Assembly: GCA_027079365.1 (NCBI GenBank) | Contig: JALWVW010000162.1 | Span: forward strand, 1 to 18,427 | Direction of reading: 5' to 3' | Source: Campylobacteraceae bacterium | GTDB taxonomy: Bacteria; Campylobacterota; Campylobacteria; Campylobacterales; Sulfurovaceae | DNA length: 18,427 nt | In this document: piece by piece, positions 6,747 to 15,500 of the stretch | Numbering within the stretch: position 1 is the stretch's first letter | Layout: every line of letters begins with the position of its first letter | Program-made: the position numbers and the translations under genes | Notes under the pieces: model-generated | What the model was told of the DNA's origin: nothing | What the model saw: the letters and a program-made list of their open reading frames with translations, nothing else | The model's database searches: none

Positions 6747-7181
6747 TCAGCTTCCGAAGAGTGCCCTGTGTTCGATTTTGCTACAGTGATTCTGCACCAC
6801 TTTCATGCCAGCATCTTTGGCTTTTTGGGCTGCGGCATTGTTGACCAGTCCGAGCTGCCCCCAAAATACCTTGATATCTCCGCGTGCAATGCAGGCATCA
6901 GCTATGGCATCAAAGGCGGCAGGTTTGCGGAAAATGTCTACCATATCGACCTCAAAGGGGATCTCTGCCAGTGAACGATAGACCTTCTCTCCGAGGATCG
7001 CCTCCTCCTTTGGGTAGACTGGGACGATTTTGTATCCGGCATTTTGCAGGTATTTGGCTACCATATGGCTGGCCTTGCTCTCATTGGGGGAAAGTCCCAG
7101 GATGGCGATGGTCTTGACAGACTCAAAGATCTCCCTCATCTCTTCGGGGTTGCTATTGACAGTGGGGAATTCACACTCCAT
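6747..7181 (-). CDS. CoA-binding-domain (Rossmann-fold) protein, YccU-like
   Basis: This 144-residue cytoplasmic protein consists of a single CoA_binding_2-type Rossmann domain. The motif TIAILGLSPNESKASHMVAKYLQ (about residues 24-46) is the nucleotide-binding loop, and YKIVPVYPKEE, VDMVDIFRKP and KVFWGQLGLVNNAA are family hallmarks. Related proteins bind CoA but their cellular role is not established, so no reaction is assigned. The length is standard. The ATG at 7181 follows an AAGGA site. It converges on the GGDEF gene with a five-base gap and diverges from ilvA across a 74-base shared promoter region. Confidence 0.85.
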   Translation of the reverse strand: MECEFPTVNSNPEEMREIFESVKTIAILGLSPNESKASHMVAKYLQNAGYKIVPVYPKEEAILGEKVYRSLAEIPFEVDMVDIFRKPAAFDAIADACIARGDIKVFWGQLGLVNNAAAQKAKDAGMKVVQNHCSKIEHRALFGS

Positions 7182-7200
7182 TGTTTATCCTTCTTTTTGA

Positions 7201-7206
7201 TATAAT
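7201..7206 (+). promoter_or_regulatory. Candidate -10 box for ilvA
   Basis: A TATAAT sits 50 bases before the ilvA start in the 74-base region shared with the divergent CoA-binding gene. A TTGACA at 7156-7161 is 39 bases away and cannot pair with it as a -35. Confidence 0.45.
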
Positions 7207-7255
7207 ATTCGCTTAGTGCGGTAATAGCGCCAATATCATAGCTAGGAAACAATTA

Positions 7256-8467
7256 ATGTTGGATTTAAATGCAGTCAAAAAAGCACAAAAGCGTGTCTCT
7301 GAAGTCGTACATAAAACACCATTCTCTTATGCTCCACTGCTGAGTGAGATCAGTGGGTACGAGGTCTATCTCAAAAAAGAGAATCTTCAGAGAACGGGTG
7401 CCTTCAAGCTCAGGGGTGCTTTTAATAAGATCGCCACACTGGTAGAACAGGGCGACACCAAGGGTGTAGTGGCTGCCAGCGCGGGTAATCATGCCCAGGG
7501 GGTGGCGTTTGCTGCCAAACATTTCGGTATTGATGCGACGATTGTCATGCCTGACTCTACTCCATTGACCAAAGTAATGGGCGTCAAGGAGTTGGGTGCC
7601 GAGGTGATCCTGCATGGCCTCAACTATGATGAGGCATACGCCTATGCCAAAGCGTACACCAAAAAGCAGGGAAAAAGCTTCGTCCATCCTTTTGAGGACG
7701 AGAAGGTGATGGCAGGACAGGGGACTGTAGCACTGGAAATGTTGGAGGAGGTGCCGGATCTGGATGTAATCCTTGTACCCGTAGGTGGTGGTGGACTGAT
7801 CTCTGGTATCGCTACGGCTGCCAAGGCTCTGAAGCCCTCTGTTCAGGTTATCGGCATCGCCTCAGCAGGCGCACCGGCGATGAAGCAGTCCTATGATGCA
7901 GGCAGCCCTATAGACAGCACCAGTGTACGCACGATTGCAGACGGTATTGCAGTGCGAGACACCTCTCCTGTAACACTCAAATATATAGAGAAGTCTGTAG
8001 ATGCGCTGGAGCTGGTAGGTGAGGGAGAGATTGCAAATGCGATCCTCTTTTTGCTGGAAAAGCAGAAACTGTTGGTGGAGGGTGCTGGCTCAGTAGGTGT
8101 GGCAGCACTGCTGCACAAGAAACTTTCTCTTCCTAGGAGAAGTAAAGTAGGTGTGGTACTCAGTGGTGGTAACATCGATGTGACGATGCTCTCGCTGATT
8201 ATCGAAAAAGGTCTGGTAAAATCAGCCAGAAAAATGAAGCTGGTTGTGATCCTCATAGACAAGCCAGGCTCACTGCAGGCCTTTACTCAGACGCTGATCA
8301 ATACCGGTGCCAATATTGTGCAGATAGGCTATGATAGAACTTCTACGGATCTGGAATTTGGTGATGCGCATGTTTCCGTGGACATAGAGACCAAAGGGGA
8401 GGAGCATCAAGAGGAGATACGACAGGCATTGCGTGATGGTGGTTTCTCTTTCAAAGAAGAGCATTGA
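7256..8467 (+). CDS. ilvA: Threonine dehydratase (threonine ammonia-lyase)
   Basis: This PLP enzyme converts threonine to 2-oxobutanoate and ammonia, the first step of isoleucine synthesis. It is 403 residues long. The PLP lysine is Lys51 in RTGAFKLRGAFNK. The substrate loop SAGNHAQGVAFAA and the glycine-rich phosphate-binding loop VGGGGLISG follow. The C-terminal 80 residues, from about MKLVVILIDKPGSLQAF, form a single ACT-type domain that normally provides allosteric control. The one-ACT layout matches the medium-length biosynthetic IlvA or TdcB-plus-ACT type rather than the 510-residue E. coli form. The ATG follows a weak AGGAAA site. Proximity to ilvBH supports a biosynthetic role. It is convergent with the next gene, with a 10-base gap. 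Confidence 0.94.
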   Translation: MLDLNAVKKAQKRVSEVVHKTPFSYAPLLSEISGYEVYLKKENLQRTGAFKLRGAFNKIATLVEQGDTKGVVAASAGNHAQGVAFAAKHFGIDATIVMPDSTPLTKVMGVKELGAEVILHGLNYDEAYAYAKAYTKKQGKSFVHPFEDEKVMAGQGTVALEMLEEVPDLDVILVPVGGGGLISGIATAAKALKPSVQVIGIASAGAPAMKQSYDAGSPIDSTSVRTIADGIAVRDTSPVTLKYIEKSVDALELVGEGEIANAILFLLEKQKLLVEGAGSVGVAALLHKKLSLPRRSKVGVVLSGGNIDVTMLSLIIEKGLVKSARKMKLVVILIDKPGSLQAFTQTLINTGANIVQIGYDRTSTDLEFGDAHVSVDIETKGEEHQEEIRQALRDGGFSFKEEH

Positions 8468-8477
8468 TATTGGGATT

Positions 8478-9131
8478 TTATAGGTACCCTTTATGTTTGA
8501 GTAGCTTGGGCTGCTCACTATGCTGATCTTTTAGGAGTTTAATGAGCTCTTTTTTCAAGTGCTTGTCGGTACTCTCGCTGGCAAGTATCTCCATGGTTTT
8601 TTGGATGCGCTCATGTTGCTGTTGGCTTGCCAGCATGTACTCTTTGTGGCGTAGCTTGTCTTCGTGGAGTGTGCGCTTAAGTGTTTGATTATGTCGATGA
8701 ATGCTATAGCCAAGTAATATGATCAGAATCAAAGCGATCACAGCAGCGATCAGGTATTGCTGGTGGAGCGCAGAGCGATCTCTCTGGATGATGATGGCTG
8801 TCTGCTGTCGCTCTTTTTCTACAGCAATCTTTCGCTGGTTTTCTACAGCAGCGATCATCTCCCTGGTACGGTCAGCACTTTTGCTTTTTTCCAGTGCCAG
8901 CTGTTGGAGTTTGGTCTCTTTTTGGGCAGTGATGGTGGCGAGTGCTTCTTGGTGCTTGGCCTGCATAGCCGTCAGGGCAATATTTGCTTCGATCCTGGTG
9001 ATGGGCTTTGTTATGGGTTGGGTCGTAGGCTTTTGTCCCATTAGATAGGCCGTCTTGCTACCATTTTGGCTATTGTCGCACCCTATGAGCAACAGAACCA
9101 GTACGACCATGATCACCTGTGTAGTTCGCAC
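8478..9131 (-). CDS. Unknown coiled-coil membrane lipoprotein
   Basis: I do not recognise this 217-residue protein. It begins with a lipoprotein-type signal peptide ending in the lipobox LIGC (Cys18). A short low-complexity segment of repeated TxPI units (about 35-46) is followed by a long Gln/Lys/Glu-rich helix (about 50-122) with coiled-coil character. There is then a clear transmembrane segment (about 126-144, LIAAVIALILIILLG) and a charged helical tail rich in His, Lys and Gln. A lipidated N-terminus plus a later membrane helix would place the coiled coil in the periplasm and the tail in the cytoplasm. The GTG start is supported by AAGGAG seven bases upstream. It converges with ilvA and diverges from ilvB. 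No function is assigned. Confidence 0.8.
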   Translation of the reverse strand: MRTTQVIMVVLVLLLIGCDNSQNGSKTAYLMGQKPTTQPITKPITRIEANIALTAMQAKHQEALATITAQKETKLQQLALEKSKSADRTREMIAAVENQRKIAVEKERQQTAIIIQRDRSALHQQYLIAAVIALILIILLGYSIHRHNQTLKRTLHEDKLRHKEYMLASQQQHERIQKTMEILASESTDKHLKKELIKLLKDQHSEQPKLLKHKGYL

Positions 9132-9193
9132 AATAATACTCCTTATTCTCTGCGGTATTGTACCAAAAGAGTCCTTGTCTAATTATTTTTTGC

Positions 9194-9199
9194 TATAAT
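9194..9199 (+). promoter_or_regulatory. Candidate -10 box for ilvB operon
   Basis: TATAAT lies 52 bases before the ilvB ATG in the region divergent from the lipoprotein gene. The implied leader of about 45 bases contains a possible 6-bp hairpin (CGAGGC/GTCTCG, 9219-9235, one G-U pair). I see no leader peptide rich in Ile, Leu or Val codons that would suggest classical attenuation. Confidence 0.45.
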
Positions 9200-9250
9200 C
9201 TTGGACTATATTTTACTCGAGGCTTTTGGTCTCGGAACGGAGTTCCTGTC

Positions 9251-10948
9251 ATGAAAATGAGCGGTGCACAGATGATTTGTGAAGCGATTATTGCCGAGGA
9301 TGTCAAGACGATATTTGGCTACCCCGGTGGCGCAATCATGAATGTCTATGATGAGATTTACAAGCAGAAGAAATTTGAGCATATATTGACACGCCATGAG
9401 CAGGCAGCTGTCCATGCAGCCGACGGCTACGCCAGAGCATCAGGTAAGGTCGGGGTGGCGATGGTCACCTCAGGACCTGGCTTTACCAATGCGGTCACAG
9501 GTATCGCTACAGCCTACACGGACTCCATTCCACTCGTGGTCATTTCCGGACAGGTACCACTCTCTCTGATCGGTACAGATGGATTTCAGGAGATTGATGC
9601 GGTGGGTATCTCTCGCTCCTGTACCAAGCACAACTACTTAGTACGCTCATTAGAAGAGCTGCCTCGTGTACTCAAAGAGGCCTTTTATATCGCTAGAAGT
9701 GGGCGACCTGGTCCGGTATTGGTAGATGTACCCAAAGATATTACCGGCGAGATAGGGGAGTTTGTCTATCCGTCAGAGGTCAATCTGCCAAGCTATAAGC
9801 CCAATTACAAAGGCAACAACCGACAGATACAAAAAGCTGCCAAAGCGATCCTCGAGGCGAAGAAGCCACTGCTCTATATCGGTGGCGGTGCCGTACTGAG
9901 TGGTGCAGCACAGATCGTCAGAGAACTTGCAGAGATGACACAGATACCGGCGGTAGAGACGCTGATGTCTAGAGGTGTCATGGGTGCCAAAAACCCCCTA
10001 CTGCTGGGAATGCTGGGGATGCATGGCAACTATGCCTCCAATATGGCGATGAGTGAAACCGATCTGGTGATCTCCCTGGGTGCACGATTTGATGACAGGG
10101 TGACAGGGAAGCTTAGTGAGTTTGCCAAATATGCAGATGTGATCCATGTAGATATCGATCCTGCCAATATCGCTAAATTGGTTGATGTGGACTATCCGAT
10201 TGTGGGTGATATCAAGACTGTGATAGAGAAGCTGATTCCTTTGCTTAAGAATGAGGTAAAGACAGAACGCTACCAAGTCTGGAGAGATATACTCAACCGA
10301 TACAACGAGCTGCATCCACTGCTCTATAACGACAGTGATGAGGTAATAAAGCCGCAGTGGGCGATTGAGCGGCTCGGTGAGTTGGTTGGAGAGCAGGCGA
10401 TCATCACTTCGGATGTAGGTCAGCACCAGATGTGGGCAGCACAGTTTTATCCCTTTGACAGACCCAATCAGTGGATCAACTCCGGTGGACTGGGAACGAT
10501 GGGCTTTGGGTTTCCTGCAGCATTGGGTGCCAAGAAAGCAGTGCCTGAGAAGACAGTGATCAACATCACCGGAGATGGTTCGATCCTTATGAATGTACAG
10601 GAGCTTGTTACCGCAGCAGAACACAAGATTCCGGTGATCAATGTGATCTTGAATAATCATTTCCTGGGGATGGTGAGACAGTGGCAGACCTTTTTCTATG
10701 ATAAGCGCTACTCTGAGACAGATCTAAGCTATCAGCCCAACTGGAAGATGCTTGCGGAAGCCTGTGGAGGTATTGGCTATGATGTGACCACAAAAGAAGA
10801 GTTTGATGCGGCGATCAAAGATGCCATCGTACAGGATAAGGTAGCTTTTGTCAATGTAGCTATAGCAAGACTGGAAAATGTCCTGCCTATGGTACCCTCG
10901 GGCGGGGCACTCTATAATATGTTGCTAGAGCACAAGGAGGAGAAGTAA
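9251..10948 (+). CDS. ilvB: Acetolactate synthase large (catalytic) subunit
   Basis: Acetohydroxyacid synthase large subunit, 565 residues, a ThDP- and FAD-dependent enzyme. It condenses two pyruvates, or pyruvate with 2-oxobutanoate made by IlvA, in branched-chain amino-acid synthesis. Visible features are FGYPGGAIMNVYDEI, the catalytic Glu50 in RHEQAAVHAADGYARA, the SGPGFTNAVTGIATAY loop, and the ThDP/Mg motif GDGS (441-444) running to Asn-Asn at 468-469. Translation most likely starts at MKMSGAQMI (ATG 9251); the open frame back to 9158 encodes unrelated sequence that includes the promoter. The stop TAA shares its last base with the ilvH ATG, so the two subunits are translationally coupled. 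Confidence 0.96.
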   Translation: MKMSGAQMICEAIIAEDVKTIFGYPGGAIMNVYDEIYKQKKFEHILTRHEQAAVHAADGYARASGKVGVAMVTSGPGFTNAVTGIATAYTDSIPLVVISGQVPLSLIGTDGFQEIDAVGISRSCTKHNYLVRSLEELPRVLKEAFYIARSGRPGPVLVDVPKDITGEIGEFVYPSEVNLPSYKPNYKGNNRQIQKAAKAILEAKKPLLYIGGGAVLSGAAQIVRELAEMTQIPAVETLMSRGVMGAKNPLLLGMLGMHGNYASNMAMSETDLVISLGARFDDRVTGKLSEFAKYADVIHVDIDPANIAKLVDVDYPIVGDIKTVIEKLIPLLKNEVKTERYQVWRDILNRYNELHPLLYNDSDEVIKPQWAIERLGELVGEQAIITSDVGQHQMWAAQFYPFDRPNQWINSGGLGTMGFGFPAALGAKKAVPEKTVINITGDGSILMNVQELVTAAEHKIPVINVILNNHFLGMVRQWQTFFYDKRYSETDLSYQPNWKMLAEACGGIGYDVTTKEEFDAAIKDAIVQDKVAFVNVAIARLENVLPMVPSGGALYNMLLEHKEEK

Positions 10949-11418
10949 TGGAAGCAGTAAGAAGAGTCATCTCTGTCGTGGTCTTGAATGAAGCCCAGGT
11001 ACTTGCCAGAGTCTCCGGATTGTTTGCCGCCAGAGGGTACAATATCGAGTCTCTGACGGTAGCCCCTATGCCTGATACCGATATGTCACACATCACGATC
11101 GTGACCAAAGGCAACAAGCGGGTCATAGAGCAGATTACCAAGCAGTTGCACAAGCTGATCCCTACTTTCAAGGTCATTGAGCATGAAGAGATGGTAGAAA
11201 AAGAGATGGTGTTGATCAAATTTCCGATCGAGCAGAGCCTGAGTGATATTCAGGTACTCTGCGAGGCCTACAATGGTGGTATTGTCAATGTAGGGGAAAA
11301 TATGGTGATTGGTATGGTGACAGATGAGCCGGTGCGTGTCAAACACTTCATCGAAGCAGCCAAGCGCTACAGTCCTATGGAGATCGTTCGTGGCGGTGTA
11401 GTCGCTATCGAAAGGTAA
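10948..11418 (+). CDS. ilvH: Acetolactate synthase small (regulatory) subunit
   Basis: Regulatory subunit of acetohydroxyacid synthase, 156 residues. It activates the large subunit and usually confers valine feedback inhibition. An N-terminal ACT domain (about 4-75) shows RRVISVVVLNEAQVLARVSGLFAARGYNIESLTV. The C-terminal ALS_ss domain shows ELVLIKF-like sequence (MVLIKFPIEQ) and AYNGGIVNVGENMVIGMVTD. The ATG overlaps the ilvB stop by one base and follows AAGGAGGAG. A GTAG-type palindromic element begins 12 bases after the stop and separates it from lpxD. Confidence 0.96.
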   Translation: MEAVRRVISVVVLNEAQVLARVSGLFAARGYNIESLTVAPMPDTDMSHITIVTKGNKRVIEQITKQLHKLIPTFKVIEHEEMVEKEMVLIKFPIEQSLSDIQVLCEAYNGGIVNVGENMVIGMVTDEPVRVKHFIEAAKRYSPMEIVRGGVVAIER

Positions 11419-11429
11419 TTTGGTTCTTC

Positions 11430-11527
11430 CGTAGGGTGTGGTTGCTACTACACCTTTAAGTAGGATGAGGCAGTAAAACTTTATTTTTTATGCACATGTA
11501 AAGGTGTGGCGGCAACCGCACCCTACG
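11430..11527. repeat. REPIN-like element A: two GTAG-headed palindromes in inverted orientation
   Basis: Two 29-base arms (11430-11458 and 11499-11527) are inverted repeats of each other with 25 of 29 matches, separated by 40 AT-rich bases. Each outer end is CGTAG. Each arm also folds alone: in the left arm GGTGTGGT (11435-11442) pairs with ACTACACC (11447-11454) around TGCT; in the right arm GGTGTGGC pairs imperfectly with ACCGCACC around GGCA, then CTAC (11523-11526). A GTAG tetranucleotide followed by a palindrome, arranged as an inverted doublet, is the architecture described for REPs moved by RAYT transposases. The element fills the ilvH-lpxD gap and ends six bases before the lpxD ribosome binding site. 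Confidence 0.7.
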
Positions 11528-11542
11528 AATATAAGGAATTAT

Positions 11543-12499
11543 ATGACTTATAAACTCTCCCAAATCACGAAAGAACTCACCGTAGATTTTAATGGAAATG
11601 ACATTGATATAGATGGCATTCATACACTAAGAGAGGCTACCGCTTCGCAGCTTTCCTTTTTTGTAGATGCCAAATATGCTTCGGAGCTTCCTCATACAAA
11701 AGCCGCGGCTGTGTTTATTGACGAGGAGCATGCAGGGTTGTTGCCAGCTACGACTATCGCACTTGTTACCGATGAGGTGTACCTGAAGCTTGCCCTTGCC
11801 TCAAAGTTTTTTGCCTACAAGGTTGATACTTATGCAGGGGGCATTGACGAGGGTTCGGATTGTGACATAGACCCGCAAGCGGTGTTTGGGAGAGATGTTA
11901 TACTGGGTGACAATGTAACCATCATGGCCGGAGTGTATGTGGGTGACAATGTTACTATTGGCTCCAATACATGTATTCACCCCAATGTCACGCTCTACCA
12001 TGGCACGCATATTGGCGAGAACTGTATCATTCATGCTGGTGCAGTGGTAGGGAGTGACGGTTATGGGTTTGCACACACCGAGCAGGGCAAACACATCAAA
12101 ATTTATCAAAACGGTCATGTAGAGATCGGCGACAATGTAGAAATTGGTGCCAACAGTACCGTCGATAGAGCTACTTTTGGTGCGACAGTGATCGGATCAG
12201 GCACTAAAATAGACAATCTGGTACAGGTAGCACACAACTGTGAGCTGGGGGAGGATTGCCTATTGGTCTGCCAAACAGCCCTGGCAGGCTCTACTGTGTT
12301 GGAAGATGGTGTAATCATGGGCGGACAGAGTGGAGCGACAGGGCATCTGCGCATCGGTAAGGATGCGGTGATTGCTTCGAGGGCTGGTGTGACCAAATCG
12401 CTGCCTGGAGCCAAAGTCTATGGCGGCTTCCCTGCCATAGAGCAGAAGCTCTGGCTCAAGATGCAGGCAGTACTGCTGCGTCTTATTAAGAAAAAATAA
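11543..12499 (+). CDS. lpxD: UDP-3-O-(3-hydroxyacyl)glucosamine N-acyltransferase
   Basis: LpxD adds the N-linked hydroxyacyl chain from acyl-ACP to UDP-3-O-acylglucosamine, the third step of lipid A synthesis. The protein is 318 residues. An N-terminal uridine-binding domain (about 1-95, with LSFFVDAKYASEL) is followed by a left-handed beta-helix of hexapeptide repeats from about 105, such as VILGDNVTIMAGVYVGDNVTIG. The catalytic histidine is His231 in NLVQVAHNCELG. The C-terminus YGGFPAIEQKLWLKMQAVL is typical. The ATG at 11543 follows AAGGAA; an upstream GTG in frame would lie inside the palindromic element and is rejected. metH starts nine bases after its stop, so the two are probably co-transcribed. 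Confidence 0.95.
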   Translation: MTYKLSQITKELTVDFNGNDIDIDGIHTLREATASQLSFFVDAKYASELPHTKAAAVFIDEEHAGLLPATTIALVTDEVYLKLALASKFFAYKVDTYAGGIDEGSDCDIDPQAVFGRDVILGDNVTIMAGVYVGDNVTIGSNTCIHPNVTLYHGTHIGENCIIHAGAVVGSDGYGFAHTEQGKHIKIYQNGHVEIGDNVEIGANSTVDRATFGATVIGSGTKIDNLVQVAHNCELGEDCLLVCQTALAGSTVLEDGVIMGGQSGATGHLRIGKDAVIASRAGVTKSLPGAKVYGGFPAIEQKLWLKMQAVLLRLIKKK

Positions 12500-12508
12500 G
12501 GAACAAGA

Positions 12509-15500
12509 TTGTCCATACGAGAAATGATAGAGGCCTTGCTAGAAGAGCGGATACTGGTCATCGATGGTGCGACAGGCACACAGATACAGAATCTAGAGAT
12601 TCCCGATGCCGCCTGGCTGGATGAGGCAGGAGCAGAGCAGGAGGGCTGCAACGAGCTTCTCAATGCCACTGCACCAGAACTGATGCACTCGATACATCAT
12701 GCCTATGCGACCGCAGGGGCTGATCTGATCAAGACCAACACCTTTGGTACTATGCCTTGGGTACTGGATGAGTATGGTATGGGAGAGCGCTGCTATGAGC
12801 TTTCCAAGAAAGGTGCGCAGATCGTCAAGGAGGTCTGTGAAGTATTCGCCACGCCTGAAAAGCCTAGATTTGTATTGGGTTCTATCGGGCCGGGTACCAA
12901 GCTGCCCTCACTGGGACATATCCACTATGATGAGATGTTTGAAGGGTATAAACAGACAGCACTGGGGCTGATTGATGGTGGGTGTGATATCTTTATGCTT
13001 GAGACCTGTCAAGACCCTCTGCAGATCAAAGCAGCACTACATGGGTGTGAAGCTGCCTCTGCGGAGCGTCAGGTAGAGATACCGATCATGGTCTCTGTCA
13101 CGATAGAGCTCAGTGGCAGTATGCTGATTGGTACGGATGCGACCACCATCGTAACCATATTGGAGCCCTTTGATATCCTTTCTTTAGGGCTTAACTGTGG
13201 AACCGGCCCCGATCAGGCCAAAAAGCATCTCAAAGTACTCTCGGAGCTTTGTGCTATCCCACTCTCTATGCATGCCAATGCCGGTCTGCCCCAAAACAAA
13301 GGCGGCTATACCTATTATCCCATGGGACCTGAGGAGTTTACTGCCAAGCAGCTGGAGTTTACTGCATTTGATGGAGTGAGCTTTCTGGGAGGATGCTGCG
13401 GGACTACGCCCCAGCATATCCATGCACTGCAAAAAGCAGTAGGTAAGATCAAACCCAAAAAGCCTACAGGTCACATCGAACCCAGTATTGCGTCGCTTTT
13501 CAATACTACGGCACTCTTTCAAGAGCCTGCCCCTTTGCTTATCGGAGAGCGTTCCAACTCTACGGGTTCAAAAGCCTTTAGAGAGCTGATTCTCGCAAGC
13601 GATTATGAAGGGACACTTACGGTAGGACAGGCACAAGTACGCGATGGAGCACACTGTCTGGATGTCAATGTGGAGTTTGCCGGGCGTGATGGCGCCAAAG
13701 ACATGAAGGCAATCATGGAGCTATACAATCAGAAAATTCCCCTCCCACTCATGCCTGATGCCACACGGGTACACACGATGGAAGAGGGGCTCAAGTGTAT
13801 CGGAGGCAAGCCGATCATCAACTCTGTCAACCTTGAAGATGGGGAAGAGAAGTTCCATGCTATCTGTAAACTTGCCAAGAAGTACGGCACGGCGCTGGTC
13901 TGCCTGACCATTGATGAGGTAGGTATGGCAAAGACCACAGAGGAGAAAGTAACCCAAGCAGAGCGTATGTATGATATGGCTGTCAATGGGCATGGGATAG
14001 ACCCGAGAAATCTTGTCTTTGATATGCTGACCTTTACCGTGGGTTCGGGAGATGAAGAATATCGTGATGCTGCGATTCAGACGCTCGAAGCGATCAGAGA
14101 ACTTCACATCCGACATCCCGAAGTAGGGTCGACTTTGGGACTCTCCAACATCTCATTTGGACTAGATGTCCATGCAAGACGCTTCTTGAACTCAGTTTTT
14201 TTGCACCACTGCCTCAAAGCAGGGCTGACAACCGTGATCATCAATGTCAAACATATCGTACCGTTGTCTAAGATGAGCGATGCAGACCGTGAGATCTGTG
14301 AGGAGCTACTTTTTCATCCTGATGACCAGTCACTCTTCAAGTTTATAGAGCACTTCTCCGATGTCAAGATAGAGGATGAGGGGGCAGATGAGGCCTACAC
14401 GGCACTCTCTAGTGAGGAGAAAATCAAAAAGCTTCTCATGGATGGAGACAAGGAGCGCATGATCCCCTTGGTCGAGGAGGCACGCTACGAGATACATCCC
14501 GACAGAATCGTCAATGAGATCCTGATCGATGCGATGAAGGTGGTCGGTGAGCTCTTCGGCTCTGGGCAGATGCAGCTGCCGTTTGTCCTGCAGTCTGCTG
14601 AGACGATGAAGGCGACTGTGGACTATCTCAATCCCTATCTCACCAAGCAGGAGAAGGAGACCGATACCACACTGGTCATCGGTACAGTCAAAGGCGATGT
14701 GCATGATGTAGGCAAGAACCTCGTCGATATCATCCTGAGTAACAATGGCTTCAAGGTGGTAAATATCGGAATCAAATGTGACCTAGAGCAGTACCTGGAA
14801 GTAGCAGAGCGTCAGAGTATCCAAGCGATAGGTATGAGTGGTCTGCTGGTCAAATCCACAGCCGTGATGCGTGACAACCTCGAAGAGATGGCAAAGCAGG
14901 GGATCACAACACCTGTACTGCTGGGCGGTGCAGCACTGACCCGTGATTTTGTCGATGATTTTTGTCGTCCGATCTATGAAGGACCGATCTTTTACTGTCG
15001 GGATGCCTTTGACGGGGTGATTGCCATGAGTCGGATCGAGAAGTACAATGAAGATCCCAGCCAGCCACTTGATACCCGTTTGGCAGGAGATATGAAAGAG
15101 CGGGTAGTCAAGGAGACCAAGGAAGTAATCATCCCTCCCTTTGATCAGATCAAGATGCCTGAAGGCGAGGTAGCGATCCCTACACCACCATTTTGGGGTC
15201 GCAGGGTACTTCAGAAGGAGCAGCTGGATCTGGAGATGGTCTTTGACTGGGTCAACCAGAAGTCTGTCATCAAGATGCACTGGGGCTACAAAAAAGGCAA
15301 GATGGAGAAAGCAGCCTATGAGCAACTGCTAGAAGAGAAGGTCTATCCTGCCTACGAACGGCTCAAAAGAGAGTTTTTGGACAAGGGGCTTTTTGATCCG
15401 ACGATTCTCTATGGCTATTATCCTGTCAGGAGTAACGATCAGGAGTTACTGCTCTTTGATGAGAGTGAGGGGTGGAATGTCGATGCCAATGCCAACCGAG

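Noticed and set aside
6740..6753. Terminator between the GGDEF and CoA-binding genes (AAGCT/AGCTT)
   Set aside because: The stem is only five base pairs, overlaps both stop codons and has no T-tract on either strand.
7156..7206. TTGACA at 7156 as the -35 of ilvA
   Set aside because: It is 39 bases from the TATAAT, far outside the 16-19 base spacing needed, and lies inside the CoA-binding gene.
9158..9250. Possible longer N-terminus of IlvB starting at 9158
   Set aside because: The extension covers the promoter region and has no family similarity. The ATG at 9251 gives the usual N-terminus.
9206..9250. Attenuator or leader peptide for ilvBH
   Set aside because: The short leader has no run of Ile, Leu or Val codons and no competing terminator hairpin; the small stem is too weak to call.
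9998..10660. Open frame of about 220 codons antisense to ilvB
   Set aside because: It lies wholly within the conserved catalytic part of ilvB and its translation resembles no family I know.
11504..11542. Possible GTG start of lpxD at 11504
   Set aside because: These codons are the right arm of the REPIN-like element. The ATG at 11543 has a ribosome binding site and fits LpxD.
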